From Gemmatimonadaceae bacterium (lineage in GTDB: Bacteria; Gemmatimonadota; Gemmatimonadetes; Gemmatimonadales; Gemmatimonadaceae), in the NCBI GenBank assembly GCA_035533015.1, contig DATLUQ010000001.1:1-42875 (forward strand): DNA of 42,875 bases. The letters are read 5' to 3'. Below the pieces are notes generated by a model, which worked only from the letters and a program-made list of their open reading frames with translations, was not told the origin of the DNA and made no database searches. The translations under genes were made by a program, and so were the position numbers. Of the stretch, positions 37,201 through 42,875 are shown piece after piece (position 1 is the first letter of the stretch; each line of letters begins with the position of its first letter).

Positions 37201-37295
37201 TGAAGATCCGCCCGCCGATGCCGTTCGACGAGCATGACGCCGATCTGTTGGTCGAGGAGGTCGACCAGGTACTGCGCGAACTGCGCGGCGCGTAG
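34236..37295 (+). CDS. Three-domain fusion: APH-type kinase, M23 peptidase, class III aminotransferase fold
   Basis: A 1019-residue protein with three parts. Residues about 1-340 are an APH/choline-kinase type domain with HNDLNDYN (H203, D205, N210) and D231 of IVDFGDM. Residues about 430-560 are an M23 (LytM-type) metallopeptidase with HIGLD (H446, D450), YGHL and HLHLQ (H537, H539), so all zinc and catalytic residues are kept. Residues about 590-1019 are a PLP enzyme with K859 in VVMGKPLGNGHP and EVQTGLGRLG. The kinase resembles hydroxylysine-kinase-type proteins, and the PLP part resembles phospho-lyases (human PHYKPL/ETNPPL). A route of phosphorylation, then loss of phosphate and ammonia from an amino alcohol, is likely. 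No signal peptide is present, so the M23 part would be cytoplasmic, which is odd. Confidence 0.9.
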   Translation: MLDFAPRFDEAAAARVARERFGLDGTARALFSERDQNFLIDAGAAGRIVLKIANATEDPAVVDAQQRALSHLAGQVDFTPRIVPASDGELVVRLTDGEGRAHLVWAMTCLPGSPLGEMVRPSAALLSSLGRSVARLDTALAGFDHPAVHRDFAWDLAHARRAIDERRALVRDAPLGRAIDDACAAFDRCTAPHLGSLRRCVIHNDLNDYNVLVGWGGAPGAADQRVTGIVDFGDMIASYAVADLATAIAYAVLDAPDPLAPAATVVTAYHAVRPLTEAELRVLYGLVAVRLCLSACMAAVQMSQRPDNAYLGISQQRVRRALPRLAATSFPLAEAVFRHACGLAPVPASARVVSWLDAHAADFAPVLGVDLRTGPSLVLDWSVGSPDVSGDPAERDESHLTPLVLDAMRRAGVRAAVGRYDEPRLLYVTPLFSGGDRVTDERRTIHIGLDLFAPAGTPVFAPLAGAVHAFADNAQPLDYGPVVILRHQTDDGTEFFTLYGHLDRASLAGLAVGQAVARGARIGALGTADVNGGWTPHLHLQVIVDLLGFGLDLPGVARASQRPVWRAVCPDPNLLVGVSARQFPPPERTPDQTLAARRAHFGGNLSLAYRAPLKLVRGWKQYLFDDSGRQYVDAYNNVPHVGHAHPRVVRAAYDQMRVLNTNTRYLNDVVVEYADRLVATLPAPLGVCYFTNSATEANDLALRLARAYTGARDLIVLEAAYHGNSSTLIDISPYKHAGPGGAGAPPWVHVAPIPDDFRGPFRRADPHAGARYAARVGELAEGVRAAGRPLCGFIAETCPSVGGQILPPAGYFSEAYRHVRAAGGVCIADEVQTGLGRLGAHWWAFEAHGVVPDIVVMGKPLGNGHPLAAVVTTRAIADAFDNGMEYFNTFGGNTVSCAVGLAVLDVMRDEGLQDHARRVGERLLAGLRPLADRYELVGDVRGSGLFLGVELVRDRVTLEPAAAEAAYVANRLRERGILLGTDGPYHNVVKIRPPMPFDEHDADLLVEEVDQVLRELRGA

Positions 37296-37301
37296 CGCGC
37301 C

Positions 37302-38483
37302 TCAGTGCGTGAATAGCAACGGCGCCAGGGCGATGAAGTTGCGCCGCCACACCTGCCATTGGTGGGCGCCCGGTGTGGTCACGAAGGTGTGGCGCACGCC
37401 GTGCCGGTCGAGCAGCGTCGCGAACAATTTGTTGGGCGGGAACCACGTCCGGTCGTCGGTGCCGCAGGCCGTCCAGAGCAGCTTGAGCGTGTTGTTCGTT
37501 CGTGTCGAGTCGTCGAGCACCCGGCCGAACGCCTGGTCGAGCGCCGCCTCCTGTCGCGGGATGGCGGCGCTGAACCCCGCGACCCAGTGAAACAGGGCCG
37601 GGTGCGTGAGCCCGATCGTCAGTGACTGATTGCCGCCCATCGAGAAGCCCGCGATCGCGCGGTGGTCGGCGTCGGGGAAGACACGATAGGTGTGCTCCAC
37701 CAGCGGCATGACGGCGCCCAGCAGGTCCTTGCTCACCAGCCGAGCGTCGGCCTCGGGCGGCTCGTTGAATCCGAGCGTGGTCGCCACCTGCGGGTGTCCG
37801 TACGGCATCACGACCACCATCGGTAGCGCCTTGCCCTGGGCGATCAGGTTGTCGAGGATGAGATTGGCCCGTCCGGTGGTGGTCCACCCCGCCTCGATGA
37901 AGCCGGCGCCGTGCAGCAGATACAGCGCCGGGAAGCTGTCGCGGCCGGCCTCGTATCCCGGTGGCGTGTAGACGTAGACAGCGCGCAGGCCGCCCAGGGC
38001 CTCGGAGTCGTACCAGTTGATGTGCACCGTGCCGTGCGGCACGGGTCGCGGATCCCACAGTTGAGGGCCGTGGCCCGGCACCTCGATCAGGCTCGACGAC
38101 GTGCGCGGGCCCAGCGTGACGCTGGGGTTAACGGGATCGGGGACCGTCACGTCATCGATCTGGAACGTGTAGTCGTAGAGGTCGGGCGCGAACGGTCCCA
38201 TCGTCACGCTCCATACACCGGCGGAGTCCTTGGCCATCGCCTGGCGAGGCTGGTCCTGGATCATGTCGCCGCCCACGCTCACGTTCCCGGCCATGGGCGC
38301 GAATACGCGAAAGGTGATCGTACGATCGGCGTGCACTTCGGGCGAGCGCAGCGAGGCCGGGCGCGGCGGCTGTTGAGCGCCGCTCGCCGAGGTGAGCACG
38401 GCCAACGCGGCGAGTGGCGTCGCGAAGATCGGCAGGAACCTCCGCCCCATCGAGGCGGTAGAGAGGGCGAGAGGAGCAAGCAC
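37302..38483 (-). CDS. Exported Fes/esterase D-like alpha/beta hydrolase with N-terminal early-set domain
   Basis: A 393-residue secreted esterase. After the signal peptide (ending SASGAQQ) a CBM48/early-set type beta domain (FRVFAPMAGNVSVGGDM, WSVTMGPFAPDLYDYTFQIDD) covers about 35-130. The hydrolase domain follows, with YLLHGAG, the nucleophile elbow GFSMGG (S281 counted from the GTG) and a catalytic-type His in TPGAHQWQVWRRN. Relatives include enterochelin esterase-like and CE1 feruloyl or acetyl-xylan esterases; no iron-uptake genes are near, so a carbohydrate ester is the more likely substrate. The GTG at 38483 has GAGG 6 bases upstream; ATG 38450 has none. The gene ends 6 bases from the convergent fusion gene. 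Confidence 0.88.
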   Translation of the reverse strand: MLAPLALSTASMGRRFLPIFATPLAALAVLTSASGAQQPPRPASLRSPEVHADRTITFRVFAPMAGNVSVGGDMIQDQPRQAMAKDSAGVWSVTMGPFAPDLYDYTFQIDDVTVPDPVNPSVTLGPRTSSSLIEVPGHGPQLWDPRPVPHGTVHINWYDSEALGGLRAVYVYTPPGYEAGRDSFPALYLLHGAGFIEAGWTTTGRANLILDNLIAQGKALPMVVVMPYGHPQVATTLGFNEPPEADARLVSKDLLGAVMPLVEHTYRVFPDADHRAIAGFSMGGNQSLTIGLTHPALFHWVAGFSAAIPRQEAALDQAFGRVLDDSTRTNNTLKLLWTACGTDDRTWFPPNKLFATLLDRHGVRHTFVTTPGAHQWQVWRRNFIALAPLLFTH

Positions 38484-38578
38484 GGCGTGCCTCGGAAATG
38501 GAAACGCGGGTGGGGGGAGGAAAGGGAACGTGGGAAAACTCGTCCCGCGCGATTCACGCGCAAGGGATGCGCGCCACT

Positions 38579-38600
38579 CCTCGCGAAAAATGACGCGAGG
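38579..38600. repeat. Perfect 7-bp inverted repeat in a divergent promoter region
   Basis: CCTCGCG and CGCGAGG are separated by the A-rich 8-base loop AAAAATGA. The element lies between the esterase start (38483) and the -35 box of the beta-barrel gene (38627). It could be an operator for either gene or a leader hairpin of the esterase mRNA. Confidence 0.4.
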
Positions 38601-38626
38601 CTGTCGGATCACAGTGAAAATTCAAC

Positions 38627-38666
38627 TTGTCAAAGGCGGAACATCGCCGTATACTCGACTGTATAC
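38627..38666 (+). promoter_or_regulatory. Sigma-70-like promoter with tandem GTATAC palindromes
   Basis: TTGTCA (38627-38632) and TATACT (38650-38655) are separated by exactly 17 bases, an excellent housekeeping-type promoter for so GC-rich a genome. The predicted transcript start is near 38662, giving a leader of about 60 bases before the ATG at 38725. Two GTATAC palindromes (38649-38654 and 38661-38666) sit 12 bases apart, over the -10 box and the start point; they could be a repressor site. Confidence 0.65.
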
Positions 38667-38724
38667 AATGGCGGCCGTCGTGGACACACCGCGGTGGAAT
38701 TCACCGCTCAGTCGGAGGAGCACT

Positions 38725-39498
38725 ATGCAGTCCCAGTGTGCAGTCCAGCCGCCAACGAAATCGCGGAGCCTCGTCGGGCTCGCGGTGCTGGCGCTCGTCG
38801 CCGTGTGGGGCGTGCGCCCGGCCGGGGCGCAGCAGGCGGGATATCTGTTTCACGCCCCGACCACCACCTTCACCGTGCGTACGGGGTACGATTTCGCGAG
38901 CGCGAACAGCGACATCTTCTCCACGGTGATGAACGAGTTGACGCTCAACCGCAGCGATTTCAGCAGCGCCACGATCGCCACCGATCTCGCCTTCACTCTC
39001 AGTCCGCAGGTGGACGCCGAATTCGGCCTCGGGTACTCGCGCTCGGCGGCGCAGTCGCAGTTCCGGGGGTGGCTTGACAACAACAATCTGCCCATCCAGC
39101 AGAGCACCGAGTTCACCCGCGTGCCGCTGACGGTGGGCCTCAAGGCCTATCTCCAGCCAAGAGGCCAGTCGATCGGAAAATTCGCGTGGGTGCCGGCCCG
39201 ATTCGCGCCGTACGTCGGGGCCGGGGTGGGCACCATGTATTACAAGTTCCGCCAAGGCGGCGACTTTGTGGACACGTTGAGCACGAACGTGTTTCCTAGC
39301 GTGTTAACGTCGTCGGCATGGACGCCGATGGCCGATGCATTCGCGGGAGCCGACTTCACGATCAATCCGAACATGGCCTTCACCGCTGAGGCCCGCTATT
39401 CTTGGGCTCAGGGGCAGATGGGCGGTGATTTCTCCGGCTTCAATCGGATCGACCTGTCCGGGGTGGCGATCACCGCGGGTGTCACTTTCAGGTTCTGA
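38725..39498 (+). CDS. Outer-membrane beta-barrel protein
   Basis: A 257-residue small beta-barrel of the opacity/OmpW-like type. The signal peptide ends VRPAGAQQ. Alternating hydrophobic strands are visible throughout (for example TTTFTVRTGYDFA, VDAEFGLGYSRS, APYVGAGVGTMYYKF, MAFTAEARYSW), and the chain ends in GVTFRF with the C-terminal Phe that directs barrel assembly. Transport or adhesion function is not evident. The ATG has GGAGGAG 6 bases upstream and a strong promoter further up, so high expression is likely. The next gene starts 12 bases behind its stop and is probably in the same operon. Confidence 0.85.
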   Translation: MQSQCAVQPPTKSRSLVGLAVLALVAVWGVRPAGAQQAGYLFHAPTTTFTVRTGYDFASANSDIFSTVMNELTLNRSDFSSATIATDLAFTLSPQVDAEFGLGYSRSAAQSQFRGWLDNNNLPIQQSTEFTRVPLTVGLKAYLQPRGQSIGKFAWVPARFAPYVGAGVGTMYYKFRQGGDFVDTLSTNVFPSVLTSSAWTPMADAFAGADFTINPNMAFTAEARYSWAQGQMGGDFSGFNRIDLSGVAITAGVTFRF

Positions 39499-39510
39499 GG
39501 AGAGGGTCCT

Positions 39511-40842
39511 ATGAAGAACCGAGCAATCAATGCCACACGTGCTGCTGCCGGGTTGCTGGTGCTGGCCGGCGCGATGCTGGTAATGACGGCGCTTCCCGCC
39601 GCGGCGCAAGCGGCGACGCGCACCGACAGCCGCTGGGACGCCTGGCTGGGCTGCTGGGAGCCGGCGGCTACTCCCAGCGCGGCGAAGCCGGCGCTCATGT
39701 GCGTGGTTCCGGCTGCGGGGGCGTCGGCCGTGGACATCGTCACGGTGACCGACGGCAAGGTGACCAACCGCGAGCACATCGAAGCCGATGGAAAGCGAGT
39801 GCCCGATACCCGCGACGGTTGTACGGGCTGGCGTAGCGCGGCGTGGTCGCGCGACGGCGAACGCGTGTATCTCCATTCGGACTATACGTGCGACAATGCG
39901 GTCCACCGCGGCTCCACGGGGCTGATCGCCATGTCGGTCGACGGCCGGTGGATGGACGTGCAGGGGCTGGCGGCGGGCCGCAACTCCGGCGTTCGGGTGC
40001 TGGTGTATCGCGAGGCGACGGATCCCGGCCCGCTCCCCGCCGACATCGCGTCGGCGGTCGGCGATCGAGCGATGGCAGTGGCTGCGGCACGCGTTGCGGA
40101 CGCGGCGCCGCTGAACACCGAGGATATCATCGAAGCGTCTGACCATCTCGACGCGCCGGTGGTGGAAGCCTGGCTGGCCAATCGCGGCGAGCAGATGTCG
40201 GTGAACGCGAAACAGCTCGAGACGCTCGCCAAGGCGGGAGTGCCGGGGGGCGTGACGGACGTGATGGTCGCGCTGGCCAATCCCGATCAGTTCTCGCTTC
40301 GTCCGTCGAACGGCAGTGCCGCCGCGACGCCCGCTACGGCCGGGCCGTCCGGGTTGGCCGGTGAGGCCACGAACCTCCCGGCGTGTCCCTATTCCATCTA
40401 CGGATGGGACACCGCCGGCCGGTGCGTGTACTCGCCGTACTACGGCTATGGGGCGATGGGTTACTCGCCCTACGGGTACTGCTCGCCCTACGCGTCCTAC
40501 GCATGCGACGCGTACTCGCCTTACGGGTACTACTCGCCGTACTCGGGATACGGCTACGGTTACGGCTACGGCGGCTACGGCGGCTGGTATCCGGGATCGC
40601 AGCCGGTGGTCGTGGTGGTCAATGGATCGAACGGCGCCGCGGGCCACAACGGCCACTTGGTGAAGGGGCGCGGGTACGTCCAGGACGGTTCGTCGGGCAC
40701 CAGCGGTGCACGCCCGTCGGGCCGGACGGCTGGGTGGTCAGGATCAGCGGGCGCGTCGCAGTCGGCGGGCTCCAGTGGGGCGTCGTCCGCCGGATCATCG
40801 GGCGCGCGCACGGCCCACCGCACCGGCGGTGGCGGCGGTTAG
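39511..40842 (+). CDS. Secreted protein with tyrosine-rich YSPY repeats and Ser/Gly tail
   Basis: A 443-residue protein that I do not recognise. The signal peptide (LLVLAGAMLVMTALPAAAQ) is followed by a domain with paired cysteines (LGCWEP, LMCVVP, DGCTGW, YTCDN; residues about 45-130). A helical region (about 170-270) with repeats of the type EDIIEASDHLDAPVVEAWL comes next. Residues 307-361 are Tyr/Gly-rich, and 395-443 are Ser/Gly-rich. The Cys domain resembles exported protein domains seen with beta-barrels, but I cannot name it. GAGGAG precedes the ATG, 12 bases behind the beta-barrel gene. The stop overlaps the stop of the convergent phosphatase gene by 4 bases. A surface or matrix role is an inference. 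Confidence 0.75.
   Translation: MKNRAINATRAAAGLLVLAGAMLVMTALPAAAQAATRTDSRWDAWLGCWEPAATPSAAKPALMCVVPAAGASAVDIVTVTDGKVTNREHIEADGKRVPDTRDGCTGWRSAAWSRDGERVYLHSDYTCDNAVHRGSTGLIAMSVDGRWMDVQGLAAGRNSGVRVLVYREATDPGPLPADIASAVGDRAMAVAAARVADAAPLNTEDIIEASDHLDAPVVEAWLANRGEQMSVNAKQLETLAKAGVPGGVTDVMVALANPDQFSLRPSNGSAAATPATAGPSGLAGEATNLPACPYSIYGWDTAGRCVYSPYYGYGAMGYSPYGYCSPYASYACDAYSPYGYYSPYSGYGYGYGYGGYGGWYPGSQPVVVVVNGSNGAAGHNGHLVKGRGYVQDGSSGTSGARPSGRTAGWSGSAGASQSAGSSGASSAGSSGARTAHRTGGGGG
40429..40596 (+). repeat. Imperfect Tyr-rich coding repeat (YSPY/GYGYGG)
   Basis: The segment encodes residues 307-361 of the secreted protein. It has four YSPY units and one CSPY unit, then a GYGYGYGGYGG run, with Tyr at more than a third of positions and two Cys. 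At the DNA level TACTCGCC recurs. It lies inside the preceding CDS and could form stacked aromatic or cross-linkable fibres. Confidence 0.7.
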
Positions 40843-41729
40843 CGGCCGCCCACCGCTCGCCCCGCGAGCACGGTGACGTTGTCCGTGCCACCGCGGGCGA
40901 GCGCCAGTTCGACGAGCGAGCGGCACAGCTGCTCCGATGACTGCATGCTCATCACGTGTCCGGCGATCTCCTCGTCGGACACGTGTTTCGTCAGGCCGTC
41001 GCTGCAGAGCAGGAGCACGCTCCCGCGTTCGCTGATGTCGAGGCGCGTCACCTCGGGGGTGGCTTCTGCGGCGCCGATGGCGCGGGCAAGCACGTTCCGA
41101 TAGGGCGACGATGCCGCGCGCTCGGCGGGGAGTACCCCCATGTCCACCAGGTCCTGCGCCACCGTCTGGTCGCGCGTGACCTGGCGCAGCGTGCCTTCCG
41201 AAAAGAAATAGCACCGGCTGTCGCCTACCTGCAGCACGTAGGCTGACGGCCACACGGCCACGACGAGCGTGAGCGTCGTGGCCATCACCGCGGGCAAATC
41301 GGCCGCGGCCGCTTGGCGCTGCACCACGGCGTGAGCTTCGGCCGCCGCCTTGCGGAGGGCGGCGAACAGTTGCGTGTCCGACCCGCTCACCACGGCGTAG
41401 CAGCACTCCATCGTGGACGACACGTAGCCCATGATCGCCTCGACGGCCAGCCGGCTCGCCTGGCCGCCGTCGCTGCCCCCCCCGACTCCGTCCGCCACGA
41501 GCATAACCGTGGCCAGGCGCTGCCCGCGCGTCGGCAGCCGGTCCACCTCGGGCAGGCTCGTCCCGTGGATCACGACCTGCGGGTGCACGGTGCCGAGCAG
41601 AAAGTGATCCTGGTTTTCGTCGCGCACGAGGCCGGGATGCGTGAGCCCGTAAAGATCCAATTCGTGATCGCGCGGACGCTCCGCCGGCGCCGCGATCACC
41701 GCGCCCGAGAGGGGGTTGCCGCGGCTCAT
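40839..41729 (-). CDS. PP2C-type Ser/Thr protein phosphatase
   Basis: A 296-residue PPM/PP2C phosphatase that removes phosphate from Ser/Thr in proteins. All metal-binding motifs are present: RDENQD near residue 36, VADGVGGG, VGDSRCYFF, LCSDGLT and GGTDNVT near the end. The length is that of the single-domain bacterial Stp family, with no membrane anchor. No partner Hanks-type kinase lies in the window, although such pairs are common. It is followed upstream on the same strand by a 54-residue basic protein gene. The ATG at 41729 opens directly before the catalytic fold, and the stop overlaps the stop of the Tyr-rich gene. Confidence 0.93.
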   Translation of the reverse strand: MSRGNPLSGAVIAAPAERPRDHELDLYGLTHPGLVRDENQDHFLLGTVHPQVVIHGTSLPEVDRLPTRGQRLATVMLVADGVGGGSDGGQASRLAVEAIMGYVSSTMECCYAVVSGSDTQLFAALRKAAAEAHAVVQRQAAAADLPAVMATTLTLVVAVWPSAYVLQVGDSRCYFFSEGTLRQVTRDQTVAQDLVDMGVLPAERAASSPYRNVLARAIGAAEATPEVTRLDISERGSVLLLCSDGLTKHVSDEEIAGHVMSMQSSEQLCRSLVELALARGGTDNVTVLAGRAVGGR

Positions 41730-41770
41730 GCGACGATCCCCGAGTTGCGGCCGGTCAAGAGTCGGCGCAC

Positions 41771-41935
41771 CTACTGCCCGCGGCGGCCTGACTTGGCCGA
41801 CGTCGCGCGGGGCTTGACCAGCGGCGCTGGCCGGTGGACCGGCGCGATGAGCTTCTCGCCTTCCGCTTCGGGTTCACGACGTGACGGCTGCTGCTTGCGC
41901 GAGAAGTCGGGCACGTTGGTGCGATGCTTTTTCAC
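41771..41935 (-). CDS. Small basic protein, 54 residues, unknown function
   Basis: A short open frame starting with GTG, with a full AGGAGG six bases upstream, the best ribosome site in this window. The product (MKKHRTNVPDFSRKQQPSRR at its start) is strongly basic, Pro/Arg-rich and likely disordered. It has no membrane segment and no cysteine. A nucleic acid or ribosome binding role is possible but only inferred. It lies 41 bases upstream of the PP2C gene on the same strand and could be in one transcript with it. Confidence 0.6.
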   Translation of the reverse strand: MKKHRTNVPDFSRKQQPSRREPEAEGEKLIAPVHRPAPLVKPRATSAKSGRRGQ

Positions 41936-42142
41936 TGGAGCCTCCTGGCGACGGGTGTCCCTTGGGAAAGTTGGCGGAGCGGGGCGGATTGGGCCAGGGT
42001 CAACCTGATTGGCAGGAAACCGCGGGCCTGCACGGAGAGCGGGCAGGATGAACCGGCCCGCCGCGCCGGCAGCACGGCGGCCCAGCGGCGATGGGCGGTG
42101 AGGGGTTCACTTCGCCCAGCAGGCGCGATAGCGTTCCTCGCC

Positions 42143-42875
42143 ATGACCCCTCGTATTGCAGAACTCGCCGACCATGTCGGGCAGACAGTCACCGTGCGTG
42201 GCTGGGTGACGCATGTCCGGTCGTCGGGCAAGATCGCCTTCGCCGTGATCCGCGACGGTACCGGCACCGCGCAGGCGGTGTTCGTGAAGAATCAGCTCCC
42301 GCCCGAAATCTGGGCCCGGTTCGCCGAGCTGACGCTCGAAACGTCCGTGGCGGTCACCGGCGAGGTGCGTGCCGAGCCGCGAGCGCCGGGCGGCTACGAA
42401 GTGGGGGTGAAGGACCTCGCGATCGTGGGGCTGAGTCCCACCGACTATCCGATCCAGCCCAAGGAGCACGGGATCGATTTCCTGCTCGACCACCGGCACC
42501 TGTGGCTGCGCAGCCCGCGGCAGCGGGCCATCGCGTCGGTGCGCAACGAGCTGGAGCAGGCGATCCACGACTTCTTCTACGCGCGGGGATTCCTGCGTGT
42601 GGACACGCCGATTCTCACGGCGGCGATCGGCGAACGCAGCGGCTTGTTCTCCACGGAGTATTTCGAGGAGGGCACGGCGTATCTGGCGCAGACCGGCCAG
42701 TTGTACGGCGAGGCGGCCGCCGCGGCGTACGGCAAGATCTACACGTTCGGGCCCACCTTCCGCGCCGAGAAGTCCAAGACGCGGCGGCACCTCACCGAGT
42801 TCTGGATGATCGAGCCGGAGGTGGCATGGAACGACTCCGAGGACAACATGAAGTTGCAGGAGGACTTCGTGTCGT
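42143..42875 (+). CDS. asnS: Asparagine-tRNA ligase, 3' end cut by window edge
   Basis: The first 244 residues of a class IIb aminoacyl-tRNA synthetase that charges tRNA-Asn in the cytoplasm. The N-terminal OB-fold anticodon-binding domain (VRGWVTHVRSSGKIAFAVIRDGTGTAQAVF) covers about residues 15-105. The catalytic domain begins near 115 (DHRHLWLRSPRQRAI). Motif 2 is FRAEKSKTRRHLTEFWMIEPE, preceded by QTGQLYGEAAAAAYGKIYTFGPTF, which is the asparagine-type rather than aspartate-type wording. The 207 bases upstream to the small basic gene contain no evident gene. The rest of the protein lies beyond the window. Confidence 0.9.
   Translation, partial: MTPRIAELADHVGQTVTVRGWVTHVRSSGKIAFAVIRDGTGTAQAVFVKNQLPPEIWARFAELTLETSVAVTGEVRAEPRAPGGYEVGVKDLAIVGLSPTDYPIQPKEHGIDFLLDHRHLWLRSPRQRAIASVRNELEQAIHDFFYARGFLRVDTPILTAAIGERSGLFSTEYFEEGTAYLAQTGQLYGEAAAAAYGKIYTFGPTFRAEKSKTRRHLTEFWMIEPEVAWNDSEDNMKLQEDFVS

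Noticed and set aside
38605-38633. Perfect minus-strand TTGACA overlapping the beta-barrel -35 box, as a promoter for the esterase
   Set aside because: At 17-base spacing the -10 position reads GATCCG, which is not promoter-like.
1-42875. Mobile elements, CRISPR arrays, integrase or phage genes
   Set aside because: No transposase or integrase motif, no regularly spaced repeats and no flanking target duplications were seen.
42143-42875. Aspartyl-tRNA synthetase instead of asparaginyl-tRNA synthetase
   Set aside because: The QTGQLYGEA ... TFGPTFRAEKSKTRRHLTEFWMIEPE wording is of the asparagine type; final proof needs the missing C-terminus.

Overview
The window is about 43 kb of GC-rich, densely coding bacterial chromosome. 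Several traits suggest a soil-type member of the Gemmatimonadota: many exported zinc peptidases, large sortilin/VPS10-like propeller proteins, an orphan SCO1/CtaG pair, GTG and TTG starts, and small lineage-specific membrane proteins. This assignment is inferred from gene content; there is no rRNA gene to confirm it. I see no rRNA, tRNA, CRISPR array, insertion sequence or prophage. The first gene is cut by the left edge and asnS by the right edge. No gene-free stretch exceeds 300 bases.

Left part (1-8.7 kb): a PAP2 phosphatase, a Crp/Fnr-type regulator on the minus strand, a small membrane protein, then three exported zinc metallopeptidases in tandem (M1, M13 lipoprotein, M1 with HEAT repeats). 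From 8.7 to 14.6 kb come a minus-strand M30-like metalloprotease lipoprotein, a membrane hybrid histidine kinase with a 15-bp perfect palindrome just upstream, and an orphan TolC-type outer-membrane protein.

Middle part (14.7-31.7 kb): a Tat-exported VPS10-like propeller protein; a SCO1/CtaG copper-delivery pair for cytochrome oxidase; and a tight minus-strand three-gene operon (Sec-exported propeller paralogue, gamma-glutamyltransferase, two-lobed aspartic protease). Then come a small membrane protein and a P-loop kinase, an M61 peptidase with PDZ-like tail, a DnaQ-like exonuclease and a third M1 peptidase.

Right part (32-42.9 kb): a PIG3-type quinone oxidoreductase, an old-yellow-enzyme reductase, a 1019-residue three-part fusion (APH-type kinase, M23 peptidase, class III aminotransferase fold), an exported esterase, a beta-barrel protein with a strong sigma-70-like promoter followed by a tyrosine-rich secreted protein, a PP2C phosphatase, an unlisted 54-residue basic protein, and the start of asnS.

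The common theme is extracytoplasmic peptide breakdown. Six gluzincin-type peptidases, a GGT, an aspartic protease and two large propeller proteins could process external proteins into peptides and amino acids. The kinase-M23-aminotransferase fusion is the most unusual single protein. The operon joining propeller, GGT and two-lobed aspartic protease is the best candidate for an undescribed functional unit.
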